A stretch of DNA of 64,000 nt. It comes from Streptomyces cellulosae (GTDB taxonomy: Bacteria > Actinomycetota > Actinomycetes > Streptomycetales > Streptomycetaceae). Location: the NCBI GenBank assembly GCA_014655195.1, contig BNBH01000018.1, positions 1 through 64,000 of the forward strand. The letters run 5' to 3'. Positions 50,653 to 59,483 of the stretch are shown here, piece after piece. The notes under the pieces were generated by a model. The model searched no databases and was not told the origin of the DNA. It saw only the letters and a program-made list of their open reading frames with translations. Positions within the stretch are counted from its first letter, which is position 1. Each line of letters begins with the position of its first letter. The translations under genes and the position numbers were made by a program.

Positions 50653-51699
50653 CTATGCGGCACGCTCCGGTTCCGGGCGCCGGCGCAGCGCCGACATCAG
50701 CACGGTGACGACGGTCCCCGCCACGGCCCAGGCGGACAGCACCAGCAGCGGGCCGGTCACGTCGTTGCCCCGGAAGTACACGATCGAGCGGGCCGCCCAG
50801 GTGCCCGCGCCCGGCGGCAGCGCCGGTCCGACCGCCGCCCAGAACGGCGGCAGCAGCGGCGCCGGCAGGGGCCCGCCCGCGCTCGGGTTGCCCAGGATCA
50901 CCACGAGCAGGATCGCCACGCCGATCCCGAGGACCCCGAAAACGGCCTGCAGTGCGAGGGTGGCGGCGCCCACCGCGAAGATGATCAGCGCGCCCAGCCC
51001 CCACAGCCCCGCGAACCCGCCCGGCAGCGCGTCCAGGGCGGGGCCGACGATCAGTGCGCCGCCGAGTCCGCCGAGGACCGCGACCACGGCCATGGCGCCG
51101 AGCCGGATCGCCGCCCTGCGCGGGGTGGACGCGCGGGCGCCCGCGCTGATCGCCAGGATCGACGCGCACAGATAGCCGCCCACGCACCAGCCGACCACCA
51201 CGTAGAACGACGACAGCCCGTTGGCGTCCTGGGCGGAGGCCGGGGCGACGTCCTCGACCCGCAGGGTGCGCCGCTCGTCCCGCTCCACCTCGGTGAAGAG
51301 CCGCTCCAGGGCGGTGGCCAGCGCGGTGCCGCCGCCGGTGGCGACCAGCAGGGTGTCGGTCGTCCCCCCGGGGTCGACCACCAGGGCCCCGTCGATGGCC
51401 CGCTCCTCGATCTGCCGGCGGGCGGCCGCCTCGTCCGTCACCGCGCGCGGGTCCAGGGGCGAGCCGGGCAGTTCCTTCAGCCGGGTCACCGTCTCCTTCG
51501 CCACGGACGGGGGCGCGACGACCCCGACGGACGCGTCCCGCAGCGTCGGGTGGTGCAGGGCGCCCACGTACGAGGTGATGAACAGCAGCATCAGCGCGAT
51601 CACGCCGAGCACCAGCAGCGTGGCCCGCGGGGTCACGGCGTCGCGCACCTCGCCGGGGAACGAGCGCGGGCGGACCCCGTGGCCGGTGCTCTGTGTCAT
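50653..51699 (-). CDS. ABC-2/YhgE-like integral membrane protein
   Basis: 348 residues from the ATG complementary to 51697-51699. One helix near residue 30 ('TLLVLGVIALMLLFITSYV') is followed by a ~120-residue extracytoplasmic domain, then five or so helices from ~160, and a final helix at ~325. This resembles DUF3533/ABC-2-type permeases, in which an outer loop is flanked by one and five helices. Transported substrate unknown; no ATPase adjacent. Divergent from dnaE2, so its promoter region is shared with the LexA box. Confidence 0.8.
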   Translation of the reverse strand: MTQSTGHGVRPRSFPGEVRDAVTPRATLLVLGVIALMLLFITSYVGALHHPTLRDASVGVVAPPSVAKETVTRLKELPGSPLDPRAVTDEAAARRQIEERAIDGALVVDPGGTTDTLLVATGGGTALATALERLFTEVERDERRTLRVEDVAPASAQDANGLSSFYVVVGWCVGGYLCASILAISAGARASTPRRAAIRLGAMAVVAVLGGLGGALIVGPALDALPGGFAGLWGLGALIIFAVGAATLALQAVFGVLGIGVAILLVVILGNPSAGGPLPAPLLPPFWAAVGPALPPGAGTWAARSIVYFRGNDVTGPLLVLSAWAVAGTVVTVLMSALRRRPEPERAA

Positions 51700-51802
51700 G
51701 TCCCCACGCTCCGGGGCAGCGGGTGTTTGCGCAGGTGGGACAGGGCCGAACGGATGTCGCACACTCATTCGAAAATTGGTCTATGGTGGGGGTGAGGTGA
51801 CT

Positions 51803-51818
51803 GGGAACAGTTGTTCGA
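51803..51818 (+). promoter_or_regulatory. LexA (SOS) box upstream of dnaE2
   Basis: 'gggaacagttgttcga' matches the actinobacterial SOS consensus TCGAAC-N4-GTTCGA at 10 of 12 defined positions, with the full right half-site. It lies 35 bp before the dnaE2 start, which suits LexA repression. Confidence 0.8.
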
Positions 51819-51853
51819 TAGACGGTCGGGACTCACGAGTGCGGGAGGTGCGT

Positions 51854-54800
51854 GTGCCGGGTTTCACGCATCTGCACACCGTCTCCGGGTTCTCCCTGCG
51901 CTACGGCGCCTCCCACCCGGAACGGCTGGCCGAGCGCGCCTCCGAGCGGGGGATGGACGCCCTCGCGCTCACCGACCGCGACACCCTCGCCGGGTCCGTC
52001 CGCTTCGCCAAGGCCTGCGCCAAGGCCGGCGTCCGCCCGCTGTTCGGCGCGGAGCTCGCGGTGACGCCCCCGGCCTCCGCCCCCGGTGACAGCTCCGTAC
52101 GGCGGGACCGGCGCCGCACCCCGGTGCGCGGCGGCGCCTTCATCGACGAGTCGACACCGCGCGTGACCTTCCTCGCCCGGGACGGCGCCCGTGGCTGGGC
52201 CGGCCTGTGCCGGCTGGTCTCCGCCGCCCACACCGCCGACGGCCTGCCCCGGCTCGCCTGGGAGGACAACCACGCCGACGGGCTGACCGTCCTGCTCGGC
52301 CCCGACTCCGACGTCGGCCGCGCCCTCGCCGCGGGACGCCCCGACCGCGCCGCCCGGCTGCTCGCCCCCTGGCGCGAGGTCTACGGCGACGCGCTGCGCC
52401 TGGAGACCGTCTGGCACGGCCGCAAGGGCACCGGCCCCGGCTCGCTGCGGCTGGCCGCCCGCACCCTGGGCTTCGCCGCCGAGCAGCGGGTGCGGCCCGT
52501 GCTCAGCAACGCCGTCCGGTACGCCGACCCCGGCCTCGGCCCGGTCGCCGACGTCCTGGACGCGGCCCGGCGGCTGGTCCCGGTCGACCCGGCCAAAGGG
52601 CTGGACTCCGGCGAGGCCTGGCTGAAGGACCGGGGCGCCATGCTGGAGACGGCCGAGCGGATCGTGGAGGCCGCCGGCTTCCGCCGCGACACCGCCCTGC
52701 GGCTGCTCGACCAGACGCAGGCCACGGCCGCCGAGTGCCTGGTCGACCCCGAGGACGACCTCGGCATGGGCAGCGTCCACTTCCCCGAGCCGCACCTCGT
52801 CGGCGCCGGCCGGCGCACCGCCCAGCGGGCGCTGGCCTCCCGCGCGGCGGCGGGCATGGTGCTGCGCGGCTACGACCGCCGCCGGGAGTACTGGGAGCGG
52901 ATGCACCACGAGCTGGACATCATCGCCCACCACGGCTTCGCCTCCTACTTCCTCACCGTCGCCCAGGTGGTCGACGACGTGCGGGACATGGGTATCCGGG
53001 TCGCCGCGCGGGGCTCCGGCGCGGGCTCCCTGGTCAACCATCTGCTGGGCATCGCGCACGCCGACCCGGTCGAGCACGGGCTGCTGATGGAGCGCTTCCT
53101 GTCCAAGGAGCGGGTGGTGCTGCCGGACATCGACATCGACGTGGAGTCCGCCCGCCGGCTCGAGGTCTACCGCGCGATCATCGGCCGGTTCGGCGCCGAG
53201 CGGGTCGCCACGGTCGCCATGCCGGAGACCTACCGGGTGCGCCACGCCATCCGGGACGTGGGCGCCGCGCTGTCCATGGACCCGGCCGAGATCGACCGGG
53301 TCGCCAAGTCCTTCCCGCACATCCGCGCCCGCGACGCCCGCGCGGCGCTCGAGGAGCTGCCCGAACTGCGGCAGCTCGCGGGGGAGAAGGAGAAGTACGG
53401 CAGGCTCTGGGAGCTGGTCGAGGCCCTCGACGCGCTGCCGCGCGGTGTCGCCATGCATCCCTGCGGGGTGCTGCTGTCCGACGCCTCCCTGCTCTCCCGC
53501 ACGCCGGTCATGCCGACCAGCGGGGAGGGCTTCCCGATGGCGCAGTTCGACAAGGACGACGTGGAGGACCTGGGGCTGCTCAAGCTGGACGTGCTGGGTG
53601 TGCGGATGCAGTCGGCGATGGCGCACGCGGTCGGCGAGGTGGAGCGGGCGACGGGGGAGCGGATCGACCTGGACGCGGTGCCGGAGGGCGATCCGGCGAC
53701 GTACGCGCTGATCCGGTCGACCGAGACGCTCGGCTGCTTCCAGATCGAGTCCCCGGGCCAGCGGGACCTGGTGGGGCGGCTCCAGCCGTCGACCTTCCAC
53801 GACCTGGTCGTGGACATCTCGCTGTTCCGGCCGGGACCGGTCGCCGCCGACATGGTGCGGCCGTTCATCGAGGCCCGGCACGGGCGGGCGCCGGTGCGCT
53901 ACCCGCACCCGGACCTGGAGGAGGCGCTGAAGGGGACGTACGGCGTCGTGGTCTTCCACGAGCAGGTCATCGACATCGTCGCGGTGATGACCGGCTGCGG
54001 GCGCGGCGAGGCGGACCGGGTGCGGCGCGGGCTGTCCGACCCGGAGTCGCAGGGACGGATCAAGGTGTGGTTCGCCCAGCACGCGGCGGCCCGCGGCTAC
54101 GACGCGGAAACGATTCAGCGGACCTGGGAGATCGTCGAGGCCTTCGGCTCCTACGGCTTCTGCAAGGCGCACGCGGTCGCCTTCGCCGTGCCGACGTACC
54201 AGTCGGCGTGGCTGAAAGCGCACCATCCGGCCGCCTTCTACGCCGGACTGCTCACCCATGACCCCGGGATGTACCCGAAGCGGCTGCTGCTGGCGGACGC
54301 GCGGCGGCGGGGGGTGCCGGTGCTGCCGTTGGACGTGAACAAGTCGGGGGTCGCACACAGGATCGAACTGGTGTCTGATTCAGGGGATGTGAAGGGGGCG
54401 TCGAAGGGTGCCTCGAAGGACGGGAAGCCGGTCTGGGGCCTGCGCCTGGCGCTGTCCGACGTGCACGGCATCAGCGAGGCCGAGGCGGAGCGGATCGCCG
54501 AGGGCCAGCCGTACGCCTCGCTGCTCGACTTCTGGGAGCGGGCCCGGCCCAGCCGCCCGCTCGCCGGGCGGCTCGCCCAGGTCGGCGCGCTCGACGCGTT
54601 CGGCGCCAACCGCCGTGACCTGCAACTGCACCTGACCGAGCTGCACCGCGGCGCCCGCGGCGGACGCGGCGACCAGCTCCCGCTGTCCGGCGGCCGGCGG
54701 ACCGCCTCCGCCGGGCTGCCCGACCTCACCGAGCCGGAGAAGCTCAGCGCCGAACTCGGCGTGCTGTCCATGGACGCCTCCCGCCACCTGATGGACGACC

Positions 54801-55411
54801 ACGGCACCTTCCTCAAGGAGCTGGGCGTGGTCTCCGCGCGGCGGCTGCGCGAGGTGCGGCACGGGGAGACGGTGCTGGTCGCGGGCGCCAAGGCGGCCAC
54901 CCAGACCCCGCCCATCCGCTCCGGGCGGCGGGTCATCTTCTCCACCCTGGACGACGGCACGGGCCTGGTCGACCTCGCCTTCTTCGACGACTCGCACGAC
55001 ACCTGCGCCCACACCGTCTTCCACTCCTGGCTGCTGCTGGTGCGCGGGGTGGTGCAGCGGCGAGGGCCGCGCAGCTTCAGCGTGGTCGGCTCCGCCGCCT
55101 GGAACCTCGCGGACCTGCTGGAGGTCCGCCGGGAGGAGGGTCTGGAGGGGGTCGCCGCGCGGCTCGCCGCCCCGGCCGGCGACGGCTCCGGGGCCGCCGA
55201 CGACGGCGACGCGCCGGCCCGCAGGCGGCTGGCCGGTTCGGACGGGCTGCCCGCGCCGGCCGGCTCGGCGGCCCGGGATCCGATGGAGGAGCGGACGATC
55301 CGCATGCCCACGGGGTACGAGATGCACCCCTGGGCCGATCTGCGCCCCGCGGGCGAAGGGCCCGCGGTGGGAAGGAAGTTGTGGCACCAGAGTCCGGGGA
55401 GTGCGGGATGA
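51854..55411 (+). CDS. dnaE2: Error-prone DNA polymerase III alpha (DnaE2)
   Basis: 1185 residues from GTG 51854 (VPGFTHLHTVSGFSL), 5 nt after GGGAGG. N-terminal PHP domain 'TLHTVSG'-type start and 'ALTDRDTLAGSVRFA'. C-family polymerase core: 'ARGSGAGSLVNHLLGI', the catalytic Asp motif 'LPDIDIDVESARRLEVYRA' near residue 430 and 'HPCGVLLSD'. An OB fold occupies the last ~200 residues. DnaE2 carries out damage-induced mutagenic synthesis. The stop overlaps the next start (ATGA), and the operon is led by a LexA box. Confidence 0.95.
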   Translation: MPGFTHLHTVSGFSLRYGASHPERLAERASERGMDALALTDRDTLAGSVRFAKACAKAGVRPLFGAELAVTPPASAPGDSSVRRDRRRTPVRGGAFIDESTPRVTFLARDGARGWAGLCRLVSAAHTADGLPRLAWEDNHADGLTVLLGPDSDVGRALAAGRPDRAARLLAPWREVYGDALRLETVWHGRKGTGPGSLRLAARTLGFAAEQRVRPVLSNAVRYADPGLGPVADVLDAARRLVPVDPAKGLDSGEAWLKDRGAMLETAERIVEAAGFRRDTALRLLDQTQATAAECLVDPEDDLGMGSVHFPEPHLVGAGRRTAQRALASRAAAGMVLRGYDRRREYWERMHHELDIIAHHGFASYFLTVAQVVDDVRDMGIRVAARGSGAGSLVNHLLGIAHADPVEHGLLMERFLSKERVVLPDIDIDVESARRLEVYRAIIGRFGAERVATVAMPETYRVRHAIRDVGAALSMDPAEIDRVAKSFPHIRARDARAALEELPELRQLAGEKEKYGRLWELVEALDALPRGVAMHPCGVLLSDASLLSRTPVMPTSGEGFPMAQFDKDDVEDLGLLKLDVLGVRMQSAMAHAVGEVERATGERIDLDAVPEGDPATYALIRSTETLGCFQIESPGQRDLVGRLQPSTFHDLVVDISLFRPGPVAADMVRPFIEARHGRAPVRYPHPDLEEALKGTYGVVVFHEQVIDIVAVMTGCGRGEADRVRRGLSDPESQGRIKVWFAQHAAARGYDAETIQRTWEIVEAFGSYGFCKAHAVAFAVPTYQSAWLKAHHPAAFYAGLLTHDPGMYPKRLLLADARRRGVPVLPLDVNKSGVAHRIELVSDSGDVKGASKGASKDGKPVWGLRLALSDVHGISEAEAERIAEGQPYASLLDFWERARPSRPLAGRLAQVGALDAFGANRRDLQLHLTELHRGARGGRGDQLPLSGGRRTASAGLPDLTEPEKLSAELGVLSMDASRHLMDDHGTFLKELGVVSARRLREVRHGETVLVAGAKAATQTPPIRSGRRVIFSTLDDGTGLVDLAFFDDSHDTCAHTVFHSWLLLVRGVVQRRGPRSFSVVGSAAWNLADLLEVRREEGLEGVAARLAAPAGDGSGAADDGDAPARRRLAGSDGLPAPAGSAARDPMEERTIRMPTGYEMHPWADLRPAGEGPAVGRKLWHQSPGSAG

Positions 55412-56376
55412 CCATTCTCTGCGTACGTTTCCAGCTGCCGCCGATGTACGAGGCGGCCCTGCCGGGGCTGCTCGGCCTGCTGGAGGAGTTCACACCCGTC
55501 GTACAGGCCCTGCCGCCGGACGGGGCGCTGGCCGATCTGCGCGGCGCCGAACGGTACTTCGGGCGCACCGCGCTGGAACTGGCCTCGGTGATCCGGGTGC
55601 GCGCCCTCGCCCTGCACGGCGTCGACTGCGTGATCGGCGCCGGGCCCGGACCGATGACGGCCCGGATGGCACTGCGGGAGGCCCGGCCGGGGCGGACCCG
55701 CGCGGTCGCCGAGGACGAGGTGCGGGAGTTCCTCGCCGGACAGCCGGTCGTCGCGCTGCCCGGCGTCGGCGCCAGGACCGCCCGCACCCTGTGCGAGTAC
55801 GGCCTGGACACCCTCGGCCGGGTCGCCGCCGCCCCGCTCTCCACGCTCCAGCGCCTGGTGGGCGCCCGCGCCGGACGCGAGCTGCACGAGAAGGCGGGCG
55901 GCGTCGACCGGGGCCGGGTCGTCCCCAACGGCGTCTCGCGCTCCCTGGCCGCCGAACGCCCTTTCACCCGCGACGAACTGGACCCCGGCCGGCACCGGCG
56001 CGCCCTGCTCTCGGCCGCCGAGGAACTGGGCGCCCGGCTGCGCGCCCTGGACAAGGTCTGCCGCGGCCTCACCCTCACCGTCCGCTACGCCGACCGGTCC
56101 GCCACCACCCGCACCCGCACGCTCCCCGAACCGACCGCGCACTCGCCCGCGCTCACCAGGACGGCGTACGCCCTCTACGAGGCGCTCGGCCTGCAACGCG
56201 CCCGGGTCCGCGCGGTCGCTCTCCGCGCGGAGGGCCTGGACCCGGCCGAACAGGCCGCCCACCAGCTCACCTTCGACCCGGTGGACGAAAAGGTCCGCCG
56301 CATCGAGGAGGTCGCGGACCGCGTACGCGCGAAGTTCGGCCCGCAGGCGCTGATGCCGGGGTCGCTGGCGGCCTGA
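55408..56376 (+). CDS. Y-family polymerase-like protein, catalytically degenerate (ImuB-like)
   Basis: 322 residues; ATG 55408 overlapping the dnaE2 stop. It aligns with DinB/UmuC-type proteins, but the N-terminal palm is short. Motif I, normally xDxDxFxA, is 'LCVRFQLPPMYEAAL', and the SIDE motif reads 'PPDGALADL', so two of three catalytic carboxylates are missing. HhH 'VVALPGVGARTARTLCEYG' and the little-finger domain are intact. 'HQLTFDP' near residue 293 resembles a beta-clamp motif. Most likely the non-catalytic ImuB-type adaptor recruiting DnaE2 to the clamp. No imuA' gene is adjacent. Confidence 0.85.
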   Translation: MTILCVRFQLPPMYEAALPGLLGLLEEFTPVVQALPPDGALADLRGAERYFGRTALELASVIRVRALALHGVDCVIGAGPGPMTARMALREARPGRTRAVAEDEVREFLAGQPVVALPGVGARTARTLCEYGLDTLGRVAAAPLSTLQRLVGARAGRELHEKAGGVDRGRVVPNGVSRSLAAERPFTRDELDPGRHRRALLSAAEELGARLRALDKVCRGLTLTVRYADRSATTRTRTLPEPTAHSPALTRTAYALYEALGLQRARVRAVALRAEGLDPAEQAAHQLTFDPVDEKVRRIEEVADRVRAKFGPQALMPGSLAA

Positions 56377-56515
56377 GGAGCGCGGCGATTCGTCAGCTTT
56401 GGTGACGCGTTATCAGGTCGCGGCGGACGGGCGCTGGGGGGTCGCGGAAGTTTTTACCGACCCATAACTTCCGGGCTTCCCTACTCGCCCGTAACTTGAT
56501 GAGTGAACAGCATCC

Positions 56516-56531
56516 CGTGATCCGGATCACA
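56516..56531 (+). promoter_or_regulatory. Crp/FNR-family binding site
   Basis: 'cgtgatccggatcaca' matches TGTGA-N6-TCACA except for the first base, and its inner 14 bp are a perfect palindrome. It is centred ~55 bp before the lipase start, compatible with Crp control of a secreted hydrolase. Confidence 0.5.
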
Positions 56532-56578
56532 GGGCGTAGGACCCCACCCTTCCCCTTGAGCCGCAAGGAGATCACACG

Positions 56579-57442
56579 ATGCTGCCCTGGAAGCGGGTGA
56601 TCAGACCGCTGGCCGCGTTCCTGCTGGCCGCGGTCGCCGTCACCGTCCCCGCCGCCTCGGGTGCGCAGGCCGCCGCCGGACCCAGCTCCGGCTGGAACGA
56701 CTTCGCCTGCAAGCCCTCCGCCGCCCACCCCCGCCCCGTCGTCCTGGTCCACGGCACCTTCGGCAATTCCGTCGACAACTGGCTGGGCCTCGCGCCCTAC
56801 TTGAAGAACCGCGGCTACTGCGTCTTCTCCCTGGACTACGGCCAGCTCCCCGGCGTCCCGTTCTTCCACGGCCTCGGTCCCGTCGACAAGTCCGCCGAGC
56901 AGCTCGACGCCTACGTCGACCGGGTGCGCGCCGCGACCGGCGCCGCGAAGGTCGACATCGTCGGCCACTCCCAGGGCGGCATGATGCCCCGCTACTACCT
57001 CAAGTTCCTCGGCGGAGCCGCCGAGGTGAACGCCCTGATCGGCATCGCCCCCAGCAACCACGGCACCACCCTCGGCGGTCTCACCGCGCTGCTGCCGTAC
57101 TTCCCCGGCGCCGAGGACCTGCTGAGCGAGGCGACCCCCGCCCTCGCCGACCAGATCGCCGGCTCCGCCTTCCTCACCAAGCTCAACGCGGGCGGCGACA
57201 CCGTCCCCGGCGTCCGCCACACCGTCATCGCCACCAAGTACGACCAGGTCGTCACCCCGTACCGCAGCGCCTTCCTGACCGGGCCGAACGTCCGCAACGT
57301 CGTCCTCCAGGACCTCTGCGCGGTCGACCTGTCCGAGCACCTGGCCATCGGGCTGCTCGACCGGATCGCCTTCCACGAGGTGGCGAACGCCCTCGACCCG
57401 GACCACGCGAAACGCACCACCTGCGCCTCGGTGTTCGGCTGA
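56579..57442 (+). CDS. Secreted class 2 (LipA/EstA-type) triacylglycerol lipase
   Basis: 287 residues, ATG 56579. Sec signal peptide ~1-31 ('AAFLLAAVAVTVPAAS'). Alpha/beta hydrolase: oxyanion 'PVVLVHGTFGN', nucleophile Ser in 'IVGHSQGGMMPR', Asp in 'TKYDQVVTPY' and His in 'LSEHLAIGLL'. Cys pair near both ends probably forms disulfides. Hydrolyses short/medium acyl esters outside the cell. A hairpin follows at 57469-57509. Confidence 0.92.
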   Translation: MLPWKRVIRPLAAFLLAAVAVTVPAASGAQAAAGPSSGWNDFACKPSAAHPRPVVLVHGTFGNSVDNWLGLAPYLKNRGYCVFSLDYGQLPGVPFFHGLGPVDKSAEQLDAYVDRVRAATGAAKVDIVGHSQGGMMPRYYLKFLGGAAEVNALIGIAPSNHGTTLGGLTALLPYFPGAEDLLSEATPALADQIAGSAFLTKLNAGGDTVPGVRHTVIATKYDQVVTPYRSAFLTGPNVRNVVLQDLCAVDLSEHLAIGLLDRIAFHEVANALDPDHAKRTTCASVFG

Positions 57443-57468
57443 CACGTGTCACCGAACAGTGAGAAGCA

Positions 57469-57509
57469 GCGGGTCCCTGTCCGGCCTGAGCCGCCGCACA
57501 GGGACCCGC
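57469..57509. terminator. Terminator between lipase and LPMO genes
   Basis: 12-bp perfect stem (57469-57480 / 57498-57509) with a 17-nt loop between convergent stops; it serves either gene. Confidence 0.75.
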
Positions 57510-57516
57510 CGCCGGT

Positions 57517-58539
57517 TCAGCGGCCGTGGCGTCCGGTCGCCGTGCGCCGCCGCGCGGAGGCGAACAGCGCGGCCGAGCCGAGCGCCAGCGCCGCGGCGCC
57601 GCCGATCATCAGATACGGCGTGCTGTCGTCGCCGCCGGTCTCCGCCAGGTCCTGCGTGCCGCCGGCCGCCTTCACCTGGTTGCCCGTGTCCGCCGCGACC
57701 GGGTCGGCCGTGGTGGCGGGGTCGTCGTCACCGTGCCCGTGGTTCTCGACCGTCGACTTCTCGGCGCCGGCCTCGATCTGCTGCTCGGACGGGGCGGTGG
57801 CGGAGGGGGCCGGGGCGGGCGCCTCCTTCGGGGTGTCGTCGGTGGCGGCGTCCTCGCCCTTGTCCGTCCCGCCGCCGTCGTCCTTCGTCCCGCCGCCCGC
57901 CTGGGCGCCGCCGAAGGTGACGTCCGAGCAGGAGTAGAACGCCTCCGGGCTGTCCGACCGCTGCCAGATCGCGTACAGCAGCTGCTGACCAGAGCGCTCC
58001 GGGAGCGTGCCGGAGAAGGTGTAGAAGCCGTCGACCGCGGCCGGGTCGGTGGAGGTCGCCACCGGGTCGGCCAGGTCCAGGTCGTCCCAGGCCAGCGGCT
58101 GGGACGGGTCGTAGCCGGGCTTGGTGATGTACACCGTGAAGGTGCCCTTGTGCGGGGCTGTCACCCGGTACTTGAAGGTGTGCTCGCCGCCGGACACGCT
58201 CGTCGCCGGCCAGTCGGCACGCGCCAGGTCGAGCCCCTTGAACGCCTCGTTGCCGGCGCTGCACAGCTTGCCGTCCGGGATCAGCTCCTGGTGGCGGCCG
58301 CCCGCGTCACCGATGCGGACGCCGTTCCAGTCGTACAGCGCCTGGGTGCCGCCGGCCGCGACGGCCGCCTTGCACGCCTCCGACTTCGGGCTCTCCGGGC
58401 CCTCGCCGAAGCACTGGAAGACCCGGCTGACCGGGTCGCCCATCGAACCGTGGGCGGCCGCCGGGGCGGCGGACAGACCGGTGAGGGCGAGCGGGCCGAG
58501 AGCCATGGCGGCGACAGCGGCCTTGCGGCGTGCGGACAT
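57517..58539 (-). CDS. Cell-wall-anchored AA10 lytic polysaccharide monooxygenase
   Basis: 340 residues, ATG complement at 58537-58539. Signal peptide 1-29 ends 'PAAA', so mature His1 is H30 in 'HGSMGDPVSR', the histidine-brace ligand. The AA10 domain reaches ~212 ('YDWNGVRIGD', 'YAIWQRSDSPEAFYSCSDV'). An Asp/Glu/Thr/Pro-rich linker leads to 'LAETG' at 298-302, a hydrophobic helix and a basic tail, i.e. a class E sortase signal. Copper enzyme cleaving chitin or a glucan while displayed on the wall. Confidence 0.92.
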   Translation of the reverse strand: MSARRKAAVAAMALGPLALTGLSAAPAAAHGSMGDPVSRVFQCFGEGPESPKSEACKAAVAAGGTQALYDWNGVRIGDAGGRHQELIPDGKLCSAGNEAFKGLDLARADWPATSVSGGEHTFKYRVTAPHKGTFTVYITKPGYDPSQPLAWDDLDLADPVATSTDPAAVDGFYTFSGTLPERSGQQLLYAIWQRSDSPEAFYSCSDVTFGGAQAGGGTKDDGGGTDKGEDAATDDTPKEAPAPAPSATAPSEQQIEAGAEKSTVENHGHGDDDPATTADPVAADTGNQVKAAGGTQDLAETGGDDSTPYLMIGGAAALALGSAALFASARRRTATGRHGR

Positions 58540-58721
58540 GGGGCAGCAACTCCTCGACGAACAGTGGATCTCAGGGGGAGACCCCGGGGGGATCCCGTGG
58601 GGGTGGCTCAGAAACTAACCCCCGGAAACCCGGAAATCGCCCGGTGAGGGCGGTACGGGGAGATCCTTATGGTCGCTTTAAGGGAGCGTTCGGACTGGGA
58701 TCAGGTAGGGAGCGTGCGCGC

Positions 58722-59198
58722 ATGACGAACGCGCGGATCAGACCGGCCGTCGCCGCCGACGTACCGGCCGTGAGAGCGGTGGTCGACGCGGCCTTCCGGC
58801 CCTACATCGCCCGCATCGGTGTGGTGCCGGTGCCCCTGGAGGCGGACCACGCGGCGAACGTGGCCGAGGGCCGGGTGTTCGTGGCGGAACTCCCGGACGA
58901 CGCCGGGAACGGGACCGTAGGGGTCGCCGGCCTCGTCGTGCTGGAGCCGCGCGCGGACCACCTGTACCTGGACACCGTCGCCGTCCTGCCCGACGCGCAG
59001 GGCGCCGGGCTGGGACGGCTGCTGCTGGAGTTCGCGGAGGACCGGGCGCGGGCGCTCGGACTGCCCGAGATCCGGCTGTTCACGAACGCCATGATGGGGG
59101 AGAACCAGAAGATCTACCCGCGGCTCGGCTACGAGACCGTGGAGCGCCGGGTGACCGGCCCGTACGACCGGATCCACTACCGCAAGCGGCTGGGCTGA
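58722..59198 (+). CDS. GNAT-family N-acetyltransferase
   Basis: 158 residues, ATG 58722. GNAT fold. N-terminal 'IRPAVAADVPAVRAVVDAAF'. Acetyl-CoA-binding 'VAVLPDAQGAGLGRLLLEF' (Q/R-x-x-G-x-G/A). C-terminal 'QKIYPRLGYETVERR'. Substrate unknown. Short 182-bp upstream gap shared with the divergent LPMO gene. It converges with the small gene at 59211, with 12 bp between. Confidence 0.88.
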   Translation: MTNARIRPAVAADVPAVRAVVDAAFRPYIARIGVVPVPLEADHAANVAEGRVFVAELPDDAGNGTVGVAGLVVLEPRADHLYLDTVAVLPDAQGAGLGRLLLEFAEDRARALGLPEIRLFTNAMMGENQKIYPRLGYETVERRVTGPYDRIHYRKRLG

Positions 59199-59210
59199 GC
59201 GCGGGGGCGT

Positions 59211-59345
59211 TCAGCCGTCGGGCCACCAGGTGCGGGCGACGTCCTTGCGGATCTCGGGGCGCTCCGCGGGACGCTCGTCGGCCTCCTCACGGACCCGCCG
59301 GGTGTCCGTCCTCCTCGAGGGCTTCTGCACGGTGACGCGGCGCAT
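59211..59345 (-). CDS. Small basic protein (44 residues)
   Basis: 44 codons from the ATG complementary to 59343-59345, with a strong GAGGAGG exactly 6 nt upstream, which is the main support for a real gene. It is Arg/Lys-rich throughout ('RRVTVQKPSRRTDTRRV') with an acidic middle and a 'TWWPDG' end. No domain is recognised. Divergent from the methyltransferase at 59484. Confidence 0.6.
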   Translation of the reverse strand: MRRVTVQKPSRRTDTRRVREEADERPAERPEIRKDVARTWWPDG

Positions 59346-59483
59346 GGCTGCCTCCTCGAAGGCCCACCGGGTCACCCGTTCCCACGGCGGTGAACCTTTC
59401 GGGGGAGAGTTCCTCATCCGTCCTGTCGTGTCTGTGGCCCCGGTCACGAATCGACTGTCAGTGGCAGGTGTCACCCTGAGCCC

